Shown piece by piece: positions 31,097 through 43,196 of a stretch of 64,000 nucleotides of DNA (positions are counted from its first letter, which is position 1; every line of letters starts with the position of its first letter). The translations under genes and the position numbers were made by a program. The stretch covers positions 11,017,001 to 11,081,000 of the forward strand of contig OX387610.1 of NCBI GenBank assembly GCA_947568835.1. The letters are read 5' to 3'. Source of the DNA: Protonemura montana (lineage: Eukaryota > Arthropoda > Insecta > Plecoptera > Nemouridae). The notes beneath the pieces are model-generated. The model searched no databases. It was given only the letters and a program-made list of their open reading frames with translations, and had not been told where the DNA came from.

Positions 31097-31154
31097 CCGT
31101 TCACGGCCATCTAAACGATTTTGTCCAGAGTGGATGGGAAGTGGAAATGGGGTC
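31097..31154 (-). CDS. candidate internal micro-exon
   Basis: A 58-nt island on the minus strand bounded by a strong acceptor (TTTTGCTTTTCCAG) and a perfect donor (GTGAGT). It reads, after one phase-completing base, TPFPLPIHSGQNRLDGRER. The host gene is unknown. The terminal exon at 35303-35448 is on the same strand but ends in a stop, so the two belong to different genes or isoforms. Chance is possible. Confidence 0.3.
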
Positions 31155-31499
31155 CTGGAAAAGCAAAAGAGATGAATAAAGTTTGCAAGCAAAATGGTAT
31201 TGCTTTTATTTACTACACACAAGGTTTTAAATAATTGTGAACTTACCATAAGTACAATTTCAGAGTAAACATGGATTTTTTGTTACAATTTTTTTTCGGT
31301 TCTATGTTGGACACTTAAAATTACATTGATAAACAACTTTAAAATATTCGTAATTGCGAAAAGAATTTCTATTGATTATGTTTTTATGTTTATAATGATC
31401 ACAGTGATTGGTTTCAACGAGTGGGCATTTGTTTCAGAAATTGAATAACTCAAATCTTAAACATGGAATAACATACAAAATCATCATTTCGTGAGTTTA

Positions 31500-31817
31500 T
31501 AGGTTATGTCAGAGTCACAGCGCTAGTTTTAATCTGTCTCCTATGAAAGTTACTAAGAGACCAACTACTTTAAAGTAATTACTACTTACTAAGTGGTTTC
31601 ACCGTCTTTTAACAGTTATAACTTAAGAACACGTGTCTCGTTTTTACTCGCATTTGAGACTGGATTGCGTTCAAATAACATCCATCAATGCTTACCCGAA
31701 CATAAAATGTATTTTGTGCCGGAATTATTTAATTGTAGAGGTTTGTTAAAAAGTACAGCTACAAGCGCTATGACGCAAAACTTTTGACATTAGCGCTGTG
31801 TCTCTGACTAAACCCAC
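31500..31817. mobile_element. MITE-like element
   Basis: Left end TATGTCAGAGTCACAGCGCT, right end reverse-complemented TTTAGTCAGAGACACAGCGC. About 318 bp, non-coding. It is the copy with the best-matching ends after 13740-14087. A part-copy of the left end also lies near 33805-33860. Confidence 0.62.
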
Positions 31818-32256
31818 CAGCACAATTTTCACACCCGCTATAATTATCTTTATACTAAAGATCAATTATTCTATCTGCTTACACATTAATTTATAATAAC
31901 GTCAACATTTATATATATCGAATTACGCTAAACATTTGAGTAACATAAAATATAGTATATTAATATATTTGCTGATATTTATGAAGGTCCTTTAGCACAT
32001 TTCTGAATTCATGTCATGAATGTTCACGTCATTTTCCACAACAACTTCATCTCGATTTATTTTTTATGCTAATGGGCCCCCTATTGAGCATCATAACTAC
32101 AAACTACGCATCCAACGCACTTACGCAGTGCGTTGCAATTGAGTATTCTTTGGTACATTGAGTACAATCCACTGAGTGGACGGAGCCATGAAAATATCGG
32201 GACCCTTACTTGATGAATTAAATTCTTCTTACAGCAATGGGATAAAGAAATCGTAC

Positions 32257-32570
32257 CAAACGGTTTGACGTGTTGGAAACACCGGTTCTCGTGAGATCAC
32301 CGAAGTTAAGCAACACTGCGCTGGGCTAGCTATCGGATGGGTGTCCCATGCCCCGTTTTGTTCGGGAGAGAGATAGGAGGCAATGCACAACAACTTCACA
32401 CGCCTTGCTTATCAACCTATCGACAGCATGAATATGTGGAGGAATCCTGTAATTCGAGTTGTACCGTCCTTCGCAAGAGACCTGAAACCGGTGGCCACCC
32501 ACTTAATTACAGACGCAATTAAAACAGCTTCACAAGGCCCATTGTCAAAGTAGTGCGTCGTCAAACACCA
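32257..32570 (+). repeat. 5S-derived SINE, internally deleted
   Basis: The head is intact (GACGTGTTGGAAACACCGG, GAAGTTAAGCAACACTGC). The body extends to GTTGTACCGTCCTTCGCAAG. A deletion then removes about 100 bp (including GTGCCGGCAC and CATTCACCGACGCC) before the 3' end AGTGCGTCGTCAAACACC. Confidence 0.88.
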
Positions 32571-32582
32571 GAAATCAATAAT

Positions 32583-35302
32583 TTTTATAGTTTAAAAGTT
32601 GTGCTTGATCTTCTTGATCAAGATGCCATGATGCCATGATGAAAGATGCCATGATTTTTAAAAATCGTCTTAATTTATTTCATCTCGTTCGTTGTCTTGA
32701 ACTTGGCAAAAATTTTATTTTTTGTGGGTTGATTTTGGCACGTAGAGAAAACGTACCGTACATTAATACTTGTGTGTACATACGTGATTTTTTTTCTATA
32801 ACACACTTGATTTTCAGCATTTTACCTTTAAAAGAAAGCCCAGGGCATATCTTTAAAAATGTAATCTACAAATAAAGTATGAATCATTTCCCTTAAGGTA
32901 GGTCTTGCCAATTACTGTCACCAATAAAGTGCTTCGAAAAAATGCATCACCAACCTGGAACCTAAACCAACTCCAGACACAACAGATATCTGTCGCCGTC
33001 CAGAGTTATTGGCTCTGATGTTCAAACTCAATGTCCACGAGTGACCTGCATATAAAATTCTTCGTTCCAAACAAAAAAACAAAACAAACGTAATGAACAA
33101 ACAAAAGAGCAAACACACAACGCGTGACTTTACAAGCTGGACGTGAGCTATCCCAGCTTTAAACTAGGTTTTAGACTCGGCTTTAACCCAAAGCGTCACC
33201 GCGGGATTAAGGGGAATTCATCAGCATTAGAACGACCGTTACTACCATAGAGCTATTTTTACGACGTGCCGCCATATTTCTTCCCTTGCGTCCGTTGCAA
33301 TTGATGAAAGCGTCCCGTGGGAGGCTAGATGTTCCTGTTTTTCTCACGAAGGTATACGAAAAAGGGAGCCTTAATATGTTTCAATTACGTTATAACTAGT
33401 CCGTGAGAGAAGACACCGTGAAGAAGCATTTTATTCGAGTATCTCCACAATAGCTCTTATGATAAGAAAGTATCCAGAAGGCTTGCAAGACGTTTCTATT
33501 TGGATGAAAAAGCACCGCCATTTAGATTCTGGAAAATTAAAACTTCTTTCGGAATGTATGAAGGTGGCAGTGATTTGTGAGCCACAACTTTTTTGCTTGT
33601 CACTATTATTACAAATTTAGGAAGAAATATTATTTTTTGTTTGATTTCCATTGCCCTTAAGCCAGATTTTGCTAAATTCCCATTAAGATTTTGAAAACTG
33701 GTGTCACGAAATAATTAGAAATACCGTGGCATTAAAAGAATATGGTTTTTAAGCAATTAACACAAAAATTGAAATACCCATAGACATCTAAGTTAAGTAG
33801 CCTAGACTCACAGCGTGCCCCTAACTGTCAAACTACAATCTGTCTCTACATTGAATTCTGGTCCAGCTCGTTTTTCAACGGTTGGCCCCGATTCAAATAA
33901 ATAATAACCTCGAGTTAATTTCACTTTAACTCTTAACCGCTAAGACATCGAATGGTTTTGGTGTATTTCAGTTTTCATTTACAATGAATTGTATGATTTT
34001 TTAAAGCTACCCTGCATTTTAAACAGCAACGCACACGTTTTTGGTAAGGCCGGAGTAAAATGAGATTTCTGGATATTTTAAAATATTAAAAATGGTATAA
34101 ATTAAATAAATTATTAAATATAAGTATAAGCACAAACTAATTAAAGATATAAATTACAAATAAGCTATTTTCTGCGCAATAAAACAATGTTCTGATGTGA
34201 AACTTAAGTTAAAAAGATAAAACGCAATATTTGGCACGAGTTTCGCTAACTTTGACACACTAATTTCGCTAACTTTGGGTTTTATTTCGCCAATCAAGAT
34301 CGAAAACGACTCCCGCAGGGCCGGCAAAGACATCAACTACAAGACGTTAATTTCAGAGTCACATTTAAGCGTCCAGCGAGGGCCATTGTTTTTCGTATTT
34401 GAATCTTGCATCCATGTCACGGTCTTCTTACGCTTGTTCTTGGCACACCAACTTCTAGGAGGCTTATAGAGGTCTAACACTCACACGGGCGGTTCTTGTT
34501 AACTTCTTGATAACTTCGTGGTGGACGCCATTTTTTAACATAAGACTTACTCTGCCTAAGTTTAGTTGTCTAAGAAACACGGAATGACCGAGTTTTTAAC
34601 CATACTGACGCATTTTAACAGTGCTCTGCTAGAACGGCTCTCACTACAAAACATTTTATGAGTAAAAACACATCGCCATATCAATTTTATTTACACTTTC
34701 CTGATCAGATGTCTATGACGTCAAATACACCAGCATTTTAGTCTGGCCCGTGAGAGAAGATACCGCATCAAAGCTTTCGTTTCAAATCAATAATGACCCA
34801 TGATGGTTTTGAAATGTACCTTCTCTTACTGGATTGACAGCGAGACGGGCGGCCATTTTGTCTGCTAGTGCCTGTAAGATGGACGATAGGATACAAAATG
34901 GCCGACTTTAAACCGGTTTAATTTTGCCGAGCATTGACCCACACGACCCCGCTACGATGCACCTCTCCGTTGCAGTATATGCTCTATTTTTGCAAAAAAG
35001 GAATATTGTCGGCTGATATCTTAGAAATCTTAAAATATACACGGAACATATCACCAAGCAGCAATTCAACCAATTTCCTTGACAAACACAGATTTGAAAG
35101 ACGGGTTTGAATGACAAATGTAAAATGTATCTAAATTTGGCTGAGATTAATTTTTTTATGAATATACCCGCATTTTATTTTTTCGTTTGGCAAGCTCAAA
35201 TCCTGTAATCTGTGATAAGCAAGTAAACAAAGAATTGAATTTCAGTGGAAGCTAGAAGAGAAGAAGCTAGAAGTGAACTGTCAGGTATGCGCCATGTTGG
35301 AT
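32583..35302. other. unassigned DNA
   Basis: Two isolated copies of the motif later amplified as a 54-bp array occur here: near 33398 (GTCCGTGAGAGAAGACACCG) and near 34742 (CCCGTGAGAGAAGATACCG). A 12-bp perfect inverted pair CGGCCATTTTGT / ACAAAATGGCCG spans 34850-34904. No exon is supported. Confidence 0.4.
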
Positions 35303-35448
35303 TTAGGCTGACAGATAATATGCTTGGCGTTTCTGACACTTTTCTCGCAGGATGTAGCAGAGGGCGATGGTTATGAGAATCACTATGGTGATGCCCATGC
35401 CGATGCTGACCCAGATGATCTCCTCGTTGATTCCGGTATGACTTCGAC
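35303..35448 (-). CDS. terminal exon of an unidentified transmembrane protein
   Basis: Acceptor TGTCGACAG before 35448. Two phase-completing bases, then 47 codons, then TAA at 35305-35303. The peptide starts RSHTGINEEI. Its strongly hydrophobic stretch (IIWVSIGMGITIVILITIALCYIL, written in two parts here: IIWVSIGMGITI and VILITIALCYIL) is followed by a basic REKCQKRQ and ends AYYLSA. That fits the membrane anchor and short cytosolic tail of a type I receptor-like protein. Upstream exons were not found: the next 5 kb on the minus strand holds repeats and no clear partner. Family unknown. Confidence 0.65.
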
Positions 35449-35499
35449 CTGTCGACAGAACAGCAGGGGCGTTAAGCGTTAGGTTAGGTATATTTTGTG

Positions 35500-35600
35500 G
35501 CGTTTAACGACGCTCTGTTTTGACAACGGGTACTGTGGTATTGGTCTTGGAAACAATTATCAAGTGGATGATGATGAGGATTTTGATAATATTAAATAAC
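35500..35600 (-). repeat. 5S-derived SINE tail
   Basis: Minus-strand tail with CAGAGCGTCGTTAAACGCC at one end and CATCATCATCCACTTG-like repeats at the other. It lies just before the 92-bp array, as at 3968-4341, but the body between them is largely gone. Confidence 0.65.
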
Positions 35601-35670
35601 TTGTCACAGGAACTATGGTTGCACATTCGACTCTTGGCTTAGTGCAGCGATCTCGTGATCAATGACTTCG

Positions 35671-36085
35671 TTGATCTCACGAGGACCGATTTTTCCAACA
35701 CGCTAAACCGTTTGGTGGTCACCCATTTAATACCTGACTCAGCGCAGTGTTACTTAACTTCGGTGATCTCATGAGAACCGGTGTTTCCAACACGCCAAAC
35801 CGTTAAGAGGTTACCAATCCAATACCTGACTCAGCGCAGTGTTAGTTAACTTCGGTGATCTCATGAGAACCGGTGTTTCCAACACGCCAAACAGTTAAGA
35901 GGTTACCAATCCAATACCTGACTCAGCGCAGTGTTACTTAACTTCGGTGATCTCACGAGGACCGGTGTTTCCAACACACTATAAACCATTCGGTGGTCAC
36001 TCTTCAATAACTGAACGAGCGCAGTGTTGCGTAACCTTGGTAATTTCACAACAACCAGTGTTTCCAAAACGCCAAACCTTTCAGC
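35671..36085 (-). repeat. 92-bp satellite of 5S-derived SINE heads (second locus)
   Basis: GATCTCA anchors lie at 35671, 35763, 35855 and 35947, exactly 92 bp apart, with a decayed fifth unit to about 36085. Units 2 and 3 share a private AAGAGGTTACCAATCC variant, so they derive from one another. Confidence 0.92.
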
Positions 36086-36089
36086 TTCC

Positions 36090-38710
36090 CAATCAAATAC
36101 ATTTTGACTTGTACAATAGCATGAAATCTTCCTTAAAATGAACTCTAAATATAATCCAGTCAGTTGAGAACTATATCTAAAACAAGCTCCCTAAGAAGAA
36201 TTTGGTCCACGGGCATTGTCACGACCTCAGGCAACAACACCAACCAACCATCACCATGGCAACGGTAACCAAACGACGGATCCCCTTGAAGCTCTTTGGT
36301 TCGCCACTCGTAAAATAGATGGCGCTGTCTACGGCCACCGTAGACGTGAATACACATTTCCACCGCGACCTTATTCCCATACAGCCCTCTGGTACCATGG
36401 TCTTCATCCACAGCCCTCTAGAGACTCAGAAAAGCTTTGAATCGTGTCCGCACAAAACTGTTTCTGCTCCGTCGTTTTTAAGAATGGGTATCTAGTACCT
36501 ATAGGTCTGGTAACATTTATCTTGTTAAGAGCTTTGGGGACACTGATATTTTAGACTCAGAAGGCCGTGAGGATGGGCGGTCATGCTTGTGAGAGAAATT
36601 TGAATCCACTTTATTGGTTTCCGTGATAACTAAAGCTTCGCGGACGTAATTTGAAGTGCTTTGAACATGAGCGTATTTTCTTTTCTAGTAAGTATATATT
36701 TTTTCTTTGATAAATATGTAAAGAGCTGAAGGACTGAATACATTAATTCCCCCTGACACTCTCACCACCATCCTCTTGACAACATACTTTTTTTGGTTTT
36801 TTATCTCCAGTAAGTATATTTTTTTTAACTTTACAAATTTTGCCACAGAAATAATTTCTGCATATTCCAATCTAAAAATGACACTGAAATTTTTGACTAA
36901 GATTTTAATGGACATTTTTCGTAAACCTTGATTCGTTTAATTGCAAAACGTTCCGAGTCCAGAAATTTCCAAAGCGATCAGCAAATCTAAATCGGTCAAA
37001 CTGTTTGTTCAGTAGAAAACAAACAAAATACATAAACAAATTTCGTATTTTTCCTTCCGGGAAGTCAAATTGGACACTTCGCTCGCTATGCTCATCCCAG
37101 TAAGCTGCTGATATTTTGTGCTATACTTTCATTGTTGCGGTACCTATATTTTATCCTATACAATACAAAATGTTGCCGTGGTTTCCCAAAGCGAAGCTTC
37201 TAGAAACATAATGTTATGCGAGTACTACAATTCGCGAACACAAAGAGAAAATATGAGTTTTCCGTGTGCACACATATCAGAGACTTTATTTTTTGGTCCG
37301 TGTATTCACATTCATTTTCCTCTAGAACTGTCAGTTCACTCGAAGAACATGGCTTCCTGGCTTCCGCAGTACGGGTCGAACAAAACGAACGAAATTGGCA
37401 AGCGCAAATTTCATAGGAAAAGTAAAATGAACATTGCATTTTTCGCACGGTTCCACAAATAAGAAATATACCTCGTTTTTCATCAAAGGACATCAAGGTT
37501 TTTAATAAAAATGTAAAATTTACACTAATTGGACAAGACCGAGTGCTCCACACATAAATATGGCTAAAAAGAAGATCAAAACTCATGTTTTGGCTGCCGC
37601 TTTTAGTGAAAACCCCTACATTTAGCTTGCTTTTGTCGTGTTGACTTACTTTTGTTGTCTCTATGGTCTCGGTCTTGGTTAAACTTGGTATTTTTGACAC
37701 AAAAACTTACATGACTACTGGACTACTACTCGTCATAATTACGGCTACATAATTACAGGCAAACCGCAAACCCACGCGAAACTAGAACAGCTATCTGAGA
37801 CATAGTCTTAGTTATTTTTGTAAACGTTAAGTGCATTTTGTGAAACAAATTATGATTGAGGAAAGCGTTGAAGAAATTGGGCACGAAGGTATACAGCATA
37901 CAAATCGAAAAGAATTCCTACTTACGGTATTACAGTCTTTAGACTCGTGTTTACTTTATCTAACTTAAGAACTCTTTACTAGACATTCAAAAACCTAGTT
38001 TTCAAAAGTATTTTTCACGAATTTTGACGTAAAATATAACAAGCTGTGCTACCATATATACCACCGAATACATGCCTCATTGTTAGCCAAAAAAAAAAAT
38101 TAGGTCTTAAACTGATTAACAGCTAATTGCTTAAAATCCTTTACCTAATATTCGCTAAAATTACTTTATAGATCAAGCTTTGTCAGAGGTGTATCCAAAA
38201 CCGGCGTTTCTGTCACCTGTCAATGACATCTGTCAATGTCACCTGTCAATGTCACTTGACAATCTATCTCTTCCACCAGGCCGTGCTTAAGCTATGTTTG
38301 CCTTTAAGAGTTGGCGCGGAAAGGGCCCGGGCTGAGGGGGGATGCTCGAAATGAACAAGAAAATTGCAAATTCTTGTCTGGCAAGCCGTTAGCTCAGGCA
38401 GGCACCGCAACGCTCCAAGCAGCCGAGATGATTAGATGCCTGAACAAATTCCAGTCACGTGAAATAATGTCACAGACATTCCAAAATGTTTCAAATTATT
38501 GTCAGACAGCAGCGCCGTAACAGCCTCGTTTTGAAACTAAGCATGACAAAGCATTTAATATCGTGCAATAAGGAAATTTACCTTCTCTAGTTTTCCATAG
38601 CAAATTTGGGTTGAACAAACTTTAAGAAACCTTAGGATACCTTGAAGATACCTTGGGTATTTAGAGCGCATTCTGTGCATTCTGGGTGAGCACCGGGGGC
38701 GATATGAGTG
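36090..38710. other. unassigned DNA
   Basis: Contains an 8-bp-arm palindrome GTCTACGGCCACCGTAGAC (36327-36345) in a GC-richer patch (36200-36430), and a diverged arm of the fold-back family near 37936-38015. Several mid-length open frames (for example on the minus strand at 37200-37700) show no domain or splice support. Confidence 0.35.
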
Positions 38711-39112
38711 TTCTACTGGGCATGTGACTCTGCCCCAGTGCAACTTTCACGTGTTCGACTGGGCATGTGACTCTGCTCCAGTGCAACTTTCACGTGTTCG
38801 ACTGGGCATGTGACTCTGCCCCAGTGCAACTTTCACGTGTTCGACTGGGCATGTGACTCTGCCCCAGTGCAACTTTCACGTGTTCGACTGGGCATGTGAC
38901 TCTGCCCCAGTACAACTTTCACGTGTTCGACTGGGCATGTGACTCTGCCCCAGTGCAACTTTCACGTGTTCGACTGGGTATGTGACTCTGCCCCAGTGCA
39001 ACTTTCACGTGTTCGACTGGTCATGTGACTCTGTCCCAGTGCAACTTTCACGTGTTCGACTGGGCGTGTGACTCTGTCCCAGTGCAACTTTCACATGTTC
39101 GACTGGTAGAGT
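38711..39112. repeat. 43-bp tandem array with an E-box in most units
   Basis: About nine units with a 43-bp period. Each has ACTGGGCATGTGACTCTG, then CCCCAGTGCAAC, then TTTCACGTGTTCG. Every unit except the last retains the palindrome CACGTG, and ACTGGG is mirrored by CCCAGT within the unit. A diverged piece with CACGTGTTCGGGTGGG lies near 39206. Confidence 0.93.
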
Positions 39113-40377
39113 TGCTTGCTCTTGGGTCTCTCCCGGTGTACTTTTCTTGCTCCAAGAATTTTGACGGTGCAATTGGAAACAAATTAATGCACTGACAACT
39201 AGCGATCACGTGTTCGGGTGGGAGAGTTCTCGCACGGAGCTGGTGCAAACCTGGGTGGGTAGAATGACGTCATCGAGCAAGTTTTAAACCCGTCCTGGAG
39301 CAGACCAGTCGAAAACTCCAAAAGTTGTTGTTGATTTTATTTATAGTTTTGATTTTTTGACCTTTCATGGAAAAAGAAGCGGATTTTTTCCCACATTTTT
39401 AAGCCTCTTGGGCTTAAAATGTCAACGGAAATTAGATCAACAACAATTTATTTTTCTCCGATCATATCAACCACATCAGCCATTCGAATTCCTATTTATA
39501 TCTGGCATGACCTGACAAACCATTTTCAGGTAATTGAGTCTTCCTCCAACTCCAAATAACGTCCCCAACCCTTTACCTCCCCGTTGTACCACAGCGCCAA
39601 TCATCTTCAACAGACGATCATACTCTACCTACAAAGTCTTTTGGGGTGACATTCTGGCTAACCGACAACTTGAACATTTTCTTAGCTCAAACAGCGCACT
39701 ACAATGTCTACGGCTTCTAAGTCGTACACTCGGTTTTGTTTAACGACAGGTTCACTAAAAACACTAAAATTGTGTCCTTTGATAGTAAAAAGTTTGATTT
39801 TTCTTCAAAGCTTTAGTTTAACTATGTTTTACGAGTCATTAAAATAGATCTGGGAATGATTTTTGTAGACGTAGGTAAAATTGAAGTATTTCACTCTTTT
39901 ACACAATAAAAACATCCTCTCAATGGTTTGTTTCTTATCGGAGAAATTAAAATTTTTGAAAGGGCAGAAGTATTCATAATAATAAAAAACTCTGCAAGTA
40001 TTTTCAAATCTCGCCAAATAAATATCTCCTGAATTTTCATTGATAATTAAGGGGAAATTTCTTGTACTGGTATCTTCACTCACGGGATAGACTTAGCTTT
40101 GTGTCCCTTTGTACCGTCACAGTCAAGCCACTCCGTTTAACGAAGTGAAACCCAGTCGCCATGAAACGCAATCTCGCCCGATCGCTGAGAGCCTCCAGCT
40201 GCTACCCTCCAACCTAGCGACGACCAGAACCAGCTCATCTGACTGGAATAAATTGGGGTGAATCCCAGACGAGACTGCCTCTTTTATTTCTAATTGCAAA
40301 GTCGGCGGCGTCTCTGCCAAGGCGACGTCGCGGCGTCTGTTCTTGCTAGCGAGGCGCCGAAATAAGTGATAAAGGGG
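39113..40377. other. unassigned DNA
   Basis: A GC-richer patch at 40120-40380 shows no recognisable protein or RNA. At 40066-40092 a single copy of the 54-bp repeat motif lies in inverted orientation relative to the array that follows. Nothing else is supported. Confidence 0.35.
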
Positions 40378-41060
40378 CCTGCAGTCTAGCCTGTGCGAGA
40401 AGATACTAGAACAAGGACTGTCCCCTGCATTGCTACAGTCTAGCCCGTGAGAGAAGATACCAGCACAAGGACCGTCTCCCTGCATTGCTACAGTCTAGCC
40501 TGTAAGAGAAGATACCAGCACAATGACTGTTTCTCCTGCATTGCTACAGTCTAGCCCGTGCGAAAAGATACCAGCACAAGGACAGTCCCCTGCATTGCTA
40601 CAGTCGAGCCCGTGAGAGAAGATACCAGCACAAGGACCGTCTCCCTGCATTGCTACAGTCTAGCCCATGCGAGAAGATACCAGCACAAGGACTGTTTCTC
40701 CAGCATTGCTACAGTCTAGCCCGTGCGAGAAGATACCAGCACAAGGACTGTTTCTCCTGCACTGCTACAGTCTAGCCCGAAAGAGAATACGCCAGCACAA
40801 GGACTGTCCCCTGCATTGCTACAGTCTAGCCCGAAAGAGAATACGCCAGCACAAGTTCTGTCCCCTGCATTGCTACAGTCTAGCCTGTAAGAGAAGATAC
40901 CAGCACAAGAACTGTCCCCTGCATTGCTACAGTCTAGCCCGTGGGAGAAGATACCAGCACAAGGACTGTCCCCTGCATTGCTACAGTCGAGCCCGTGAGA
41001 GAAGATACCAGCACAAGGACTGTCCCCTGCATTGCTACAGTCTAGCCCGTGAGAGAAGAA
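40378..41060. repeat. 54-bp tandem array
   Basis: About twelve units with the motifs GCTACAGTCTAGCCCGTGAG, AGAAGATACCAGCACAAGG and ACTGTCCCCTGCATT. Most units are 54 bp; some carry CTGTTTCTCCTGCAT and are longer. Because 54 is 18 codons, one plus-strand frame stays open across the right half (repeating CPLHCYSLARERRYQH), which I take as a by-product of the repeat. Confidence 0.93.
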
Positions 41061-41062
41061 AC

Positions 41063-41182
41063 AAGTTACGAAATGTTAGGAAATTAATTTGTTCTTCACT
41101 TAGCATTCAAAACCCAGTTTAAATAGTTTTTAAAAACTATTGCTAAGGTTAGATAAAGAAGAAACGAGTCTAAAAACTGTTA
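41063..41182 (+). mobile_element. fold-back element, right arm only
   Basis: Starts with GTTACGAAATGTTAGG (core motif decayed), then CACTTAGCATTCAAAACCCA, and ends GAGTCTAAAAACTG. It begins directly where the 54-bp array stops. Confidence 0.7.
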
Positions 41183-43196
41183 CAATTTTGATAGATAGTT
41201 CGCAGGCAAAAATTTATAGGTAAAGTAGGGAACCAATTAAATTTACTCTGAATGAATCAATTTACAACTTTGCCGATATATCATATTTTATGGTGATTAT
41301 GTTTAGTAAATATGATTTGCCTTTTGTAATTCAGTTCAAGCTACTGACCATGTGATCCGAGAATGATATTCAATCAGTGACAACTGCTATCATCGTTAAT
41401 CAATCAAAATGCGGCCCAACGACTGTGAAATTGGTAATCAATGGCTTTTGTCGCCTGCATTTGGGAAAGTTGCCCTGTTTTACCGCAGTATGACAAAGAA
41501 TAAATCCAGGCTCCTTAGTCTGCAAACAGGGATCATACATTATTACAAGAGAAAGCTTTTTCACACAAAAACCAAAAGAATTTTATCCTTTGTTCAATCG
41601 AAATTTCCACAACTATTCTCATCAAAAGCAGCTGCGAGTGCTTTCAAATTTGCCAACTTGCATTTCAGAGAGCGGTGAGTTTTCACGTCAGACTTCCACG
41701 AAGCCGTTCGTGATTTGAATTTTAGAACACAACAAAAAAGTCGGTTATTTTTCAAAAGCAATCCACGCATTTTTCGCGCGGTTTATCTACGCCTTCTATA
41801 CAAAGCAGGCGAGAACGTGAAATGTAGCTCTACGTTTTGTCTGATATATACGCAGATATCCTTTTGAATAATGCATACTTTATTTTTCATTTGATAGCAT
41901 ATTAGTAGGGTATATACGCTGAAGCTGGAACTCTAATTTAAAAAACTCTCAACGCTGCTTTGAAAATGGCGAATGGAATATTCGTGTGGTCGAAATGCTC
42001 CTGGCATAAGACTGATTTGAATATTTCTGTTCTACGTTCATGGTCTAGAATTGTGGTTGATATTCATTAATTCGTTTACCTGGTTGTTCCCGAGAAACGC
42101 CAAACCGCCAAAACGCCAAACCTAACCCTTGGGAACATTTAGTTCCCTAGAAATAGTGTCACTGTCCGAGGTACGAATCTGGCAAAGTTAATATTTTTCA
42201 CCACCTACGCTTTAAAAAGCTCAAAAGTGCACAATTTTTAATGTTAAACAACAATATTATCTTTCACCAGAAATAATTCAAATCATTAAAGTTATTCATC
42301 TAGTGCTTTCTCATCTGATTCTTCTATCTGCACATGCCGATTTTAATCTTGCTAACATTTTCACTGAGATTTGGATACAGATCTATTATCTTTTTTTATT
42401 CAAAATCGCTTGCTTAAAGTAAAATAAGGTAAAGATTATAAATATTCGATTTGACATCTTGACTATGACAGATGAAATTGTTTTAAAATCACTGCTTTCT
42501 TGAAACTTGTATTTCAAACCTCGTCGAGCAGTGCGAACTTAAAGCGGGAACACCAATTATTATTCTAATCAAAGTTGGCAATGCTGCCAACACTACGAGC
42601 TGAGAACTAGACCCGGGTTCGAAGCCTGACACTCGAACACGCTGAAGTTTCCTTGTCGTTGGTAGTTTCTCATAATAAATTCCATTGTTTAATTAAGGTT
42701 AATTTATAAAGTAAAATCTTGTTAGTTCTCTGAACCTGACTAACAATCATTAGCTGCAGGGATTGTCTTCAAGTTTAGTTTATTAAAAAGCTTCAAGGCC
42801 ATATTTAGTAGAAAATACCTATGTAGATTTTTTAGTTTATTAAAATTTGATTTATTTTTTTGTTCATTTTAAGATGTAAACGTGAATTAAAACTGTGAAA
42901 ATGAATTATAAACAAAGTCCTAAGTCTCATAATTGAAGTCTGCTCAGTCAAAATCCCAACATTTTAAAATTGATCATGATGGCCACATAGAATATTTTTC
43001 TCTGTTATTTTCATTATTTTTTTTGTATTTATTTAACATTGTTACTTGTCACGTGCCACGATGGTTTTTTATATAATATTGTAAAACAGGATTTGCAAAG
43101 TGTCATTTTTATGAAATATTTCCAGAAAAGAGTAAACTTTTTTTTATCCGTCCATATTAAATTACATGAATGTGTACCTATGAATGAACGAAAAGC
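41183..43196. other. unassigned DNA
   Basis: Near 42620 there is a B-box-like GGGTTCGAAGCC in a possible tRNA-derived SINE remnant. No gene is supported. Confidence 0.35.

Noticed and set aside
37200-37700. 166-codon minus-strand open frame
   Set aside because: No recognisable motif, no splice context, and a shorter frame is open on the opposite strand.
38711-39112. CRISPR array
   Set aside because: Units are uniform 43-mers without unique spacers, in eukaryotic DNA. The same holds for the 54-, 61-, 68- and 92-bp arrays.
40667-41122. 151-codon open frame with CPLHCYSLARERR repeats
   Set aside because: By-product of a 54-bp array. Left units have lengths that shift the frame, and the end of the frame reads into a fold-back element.
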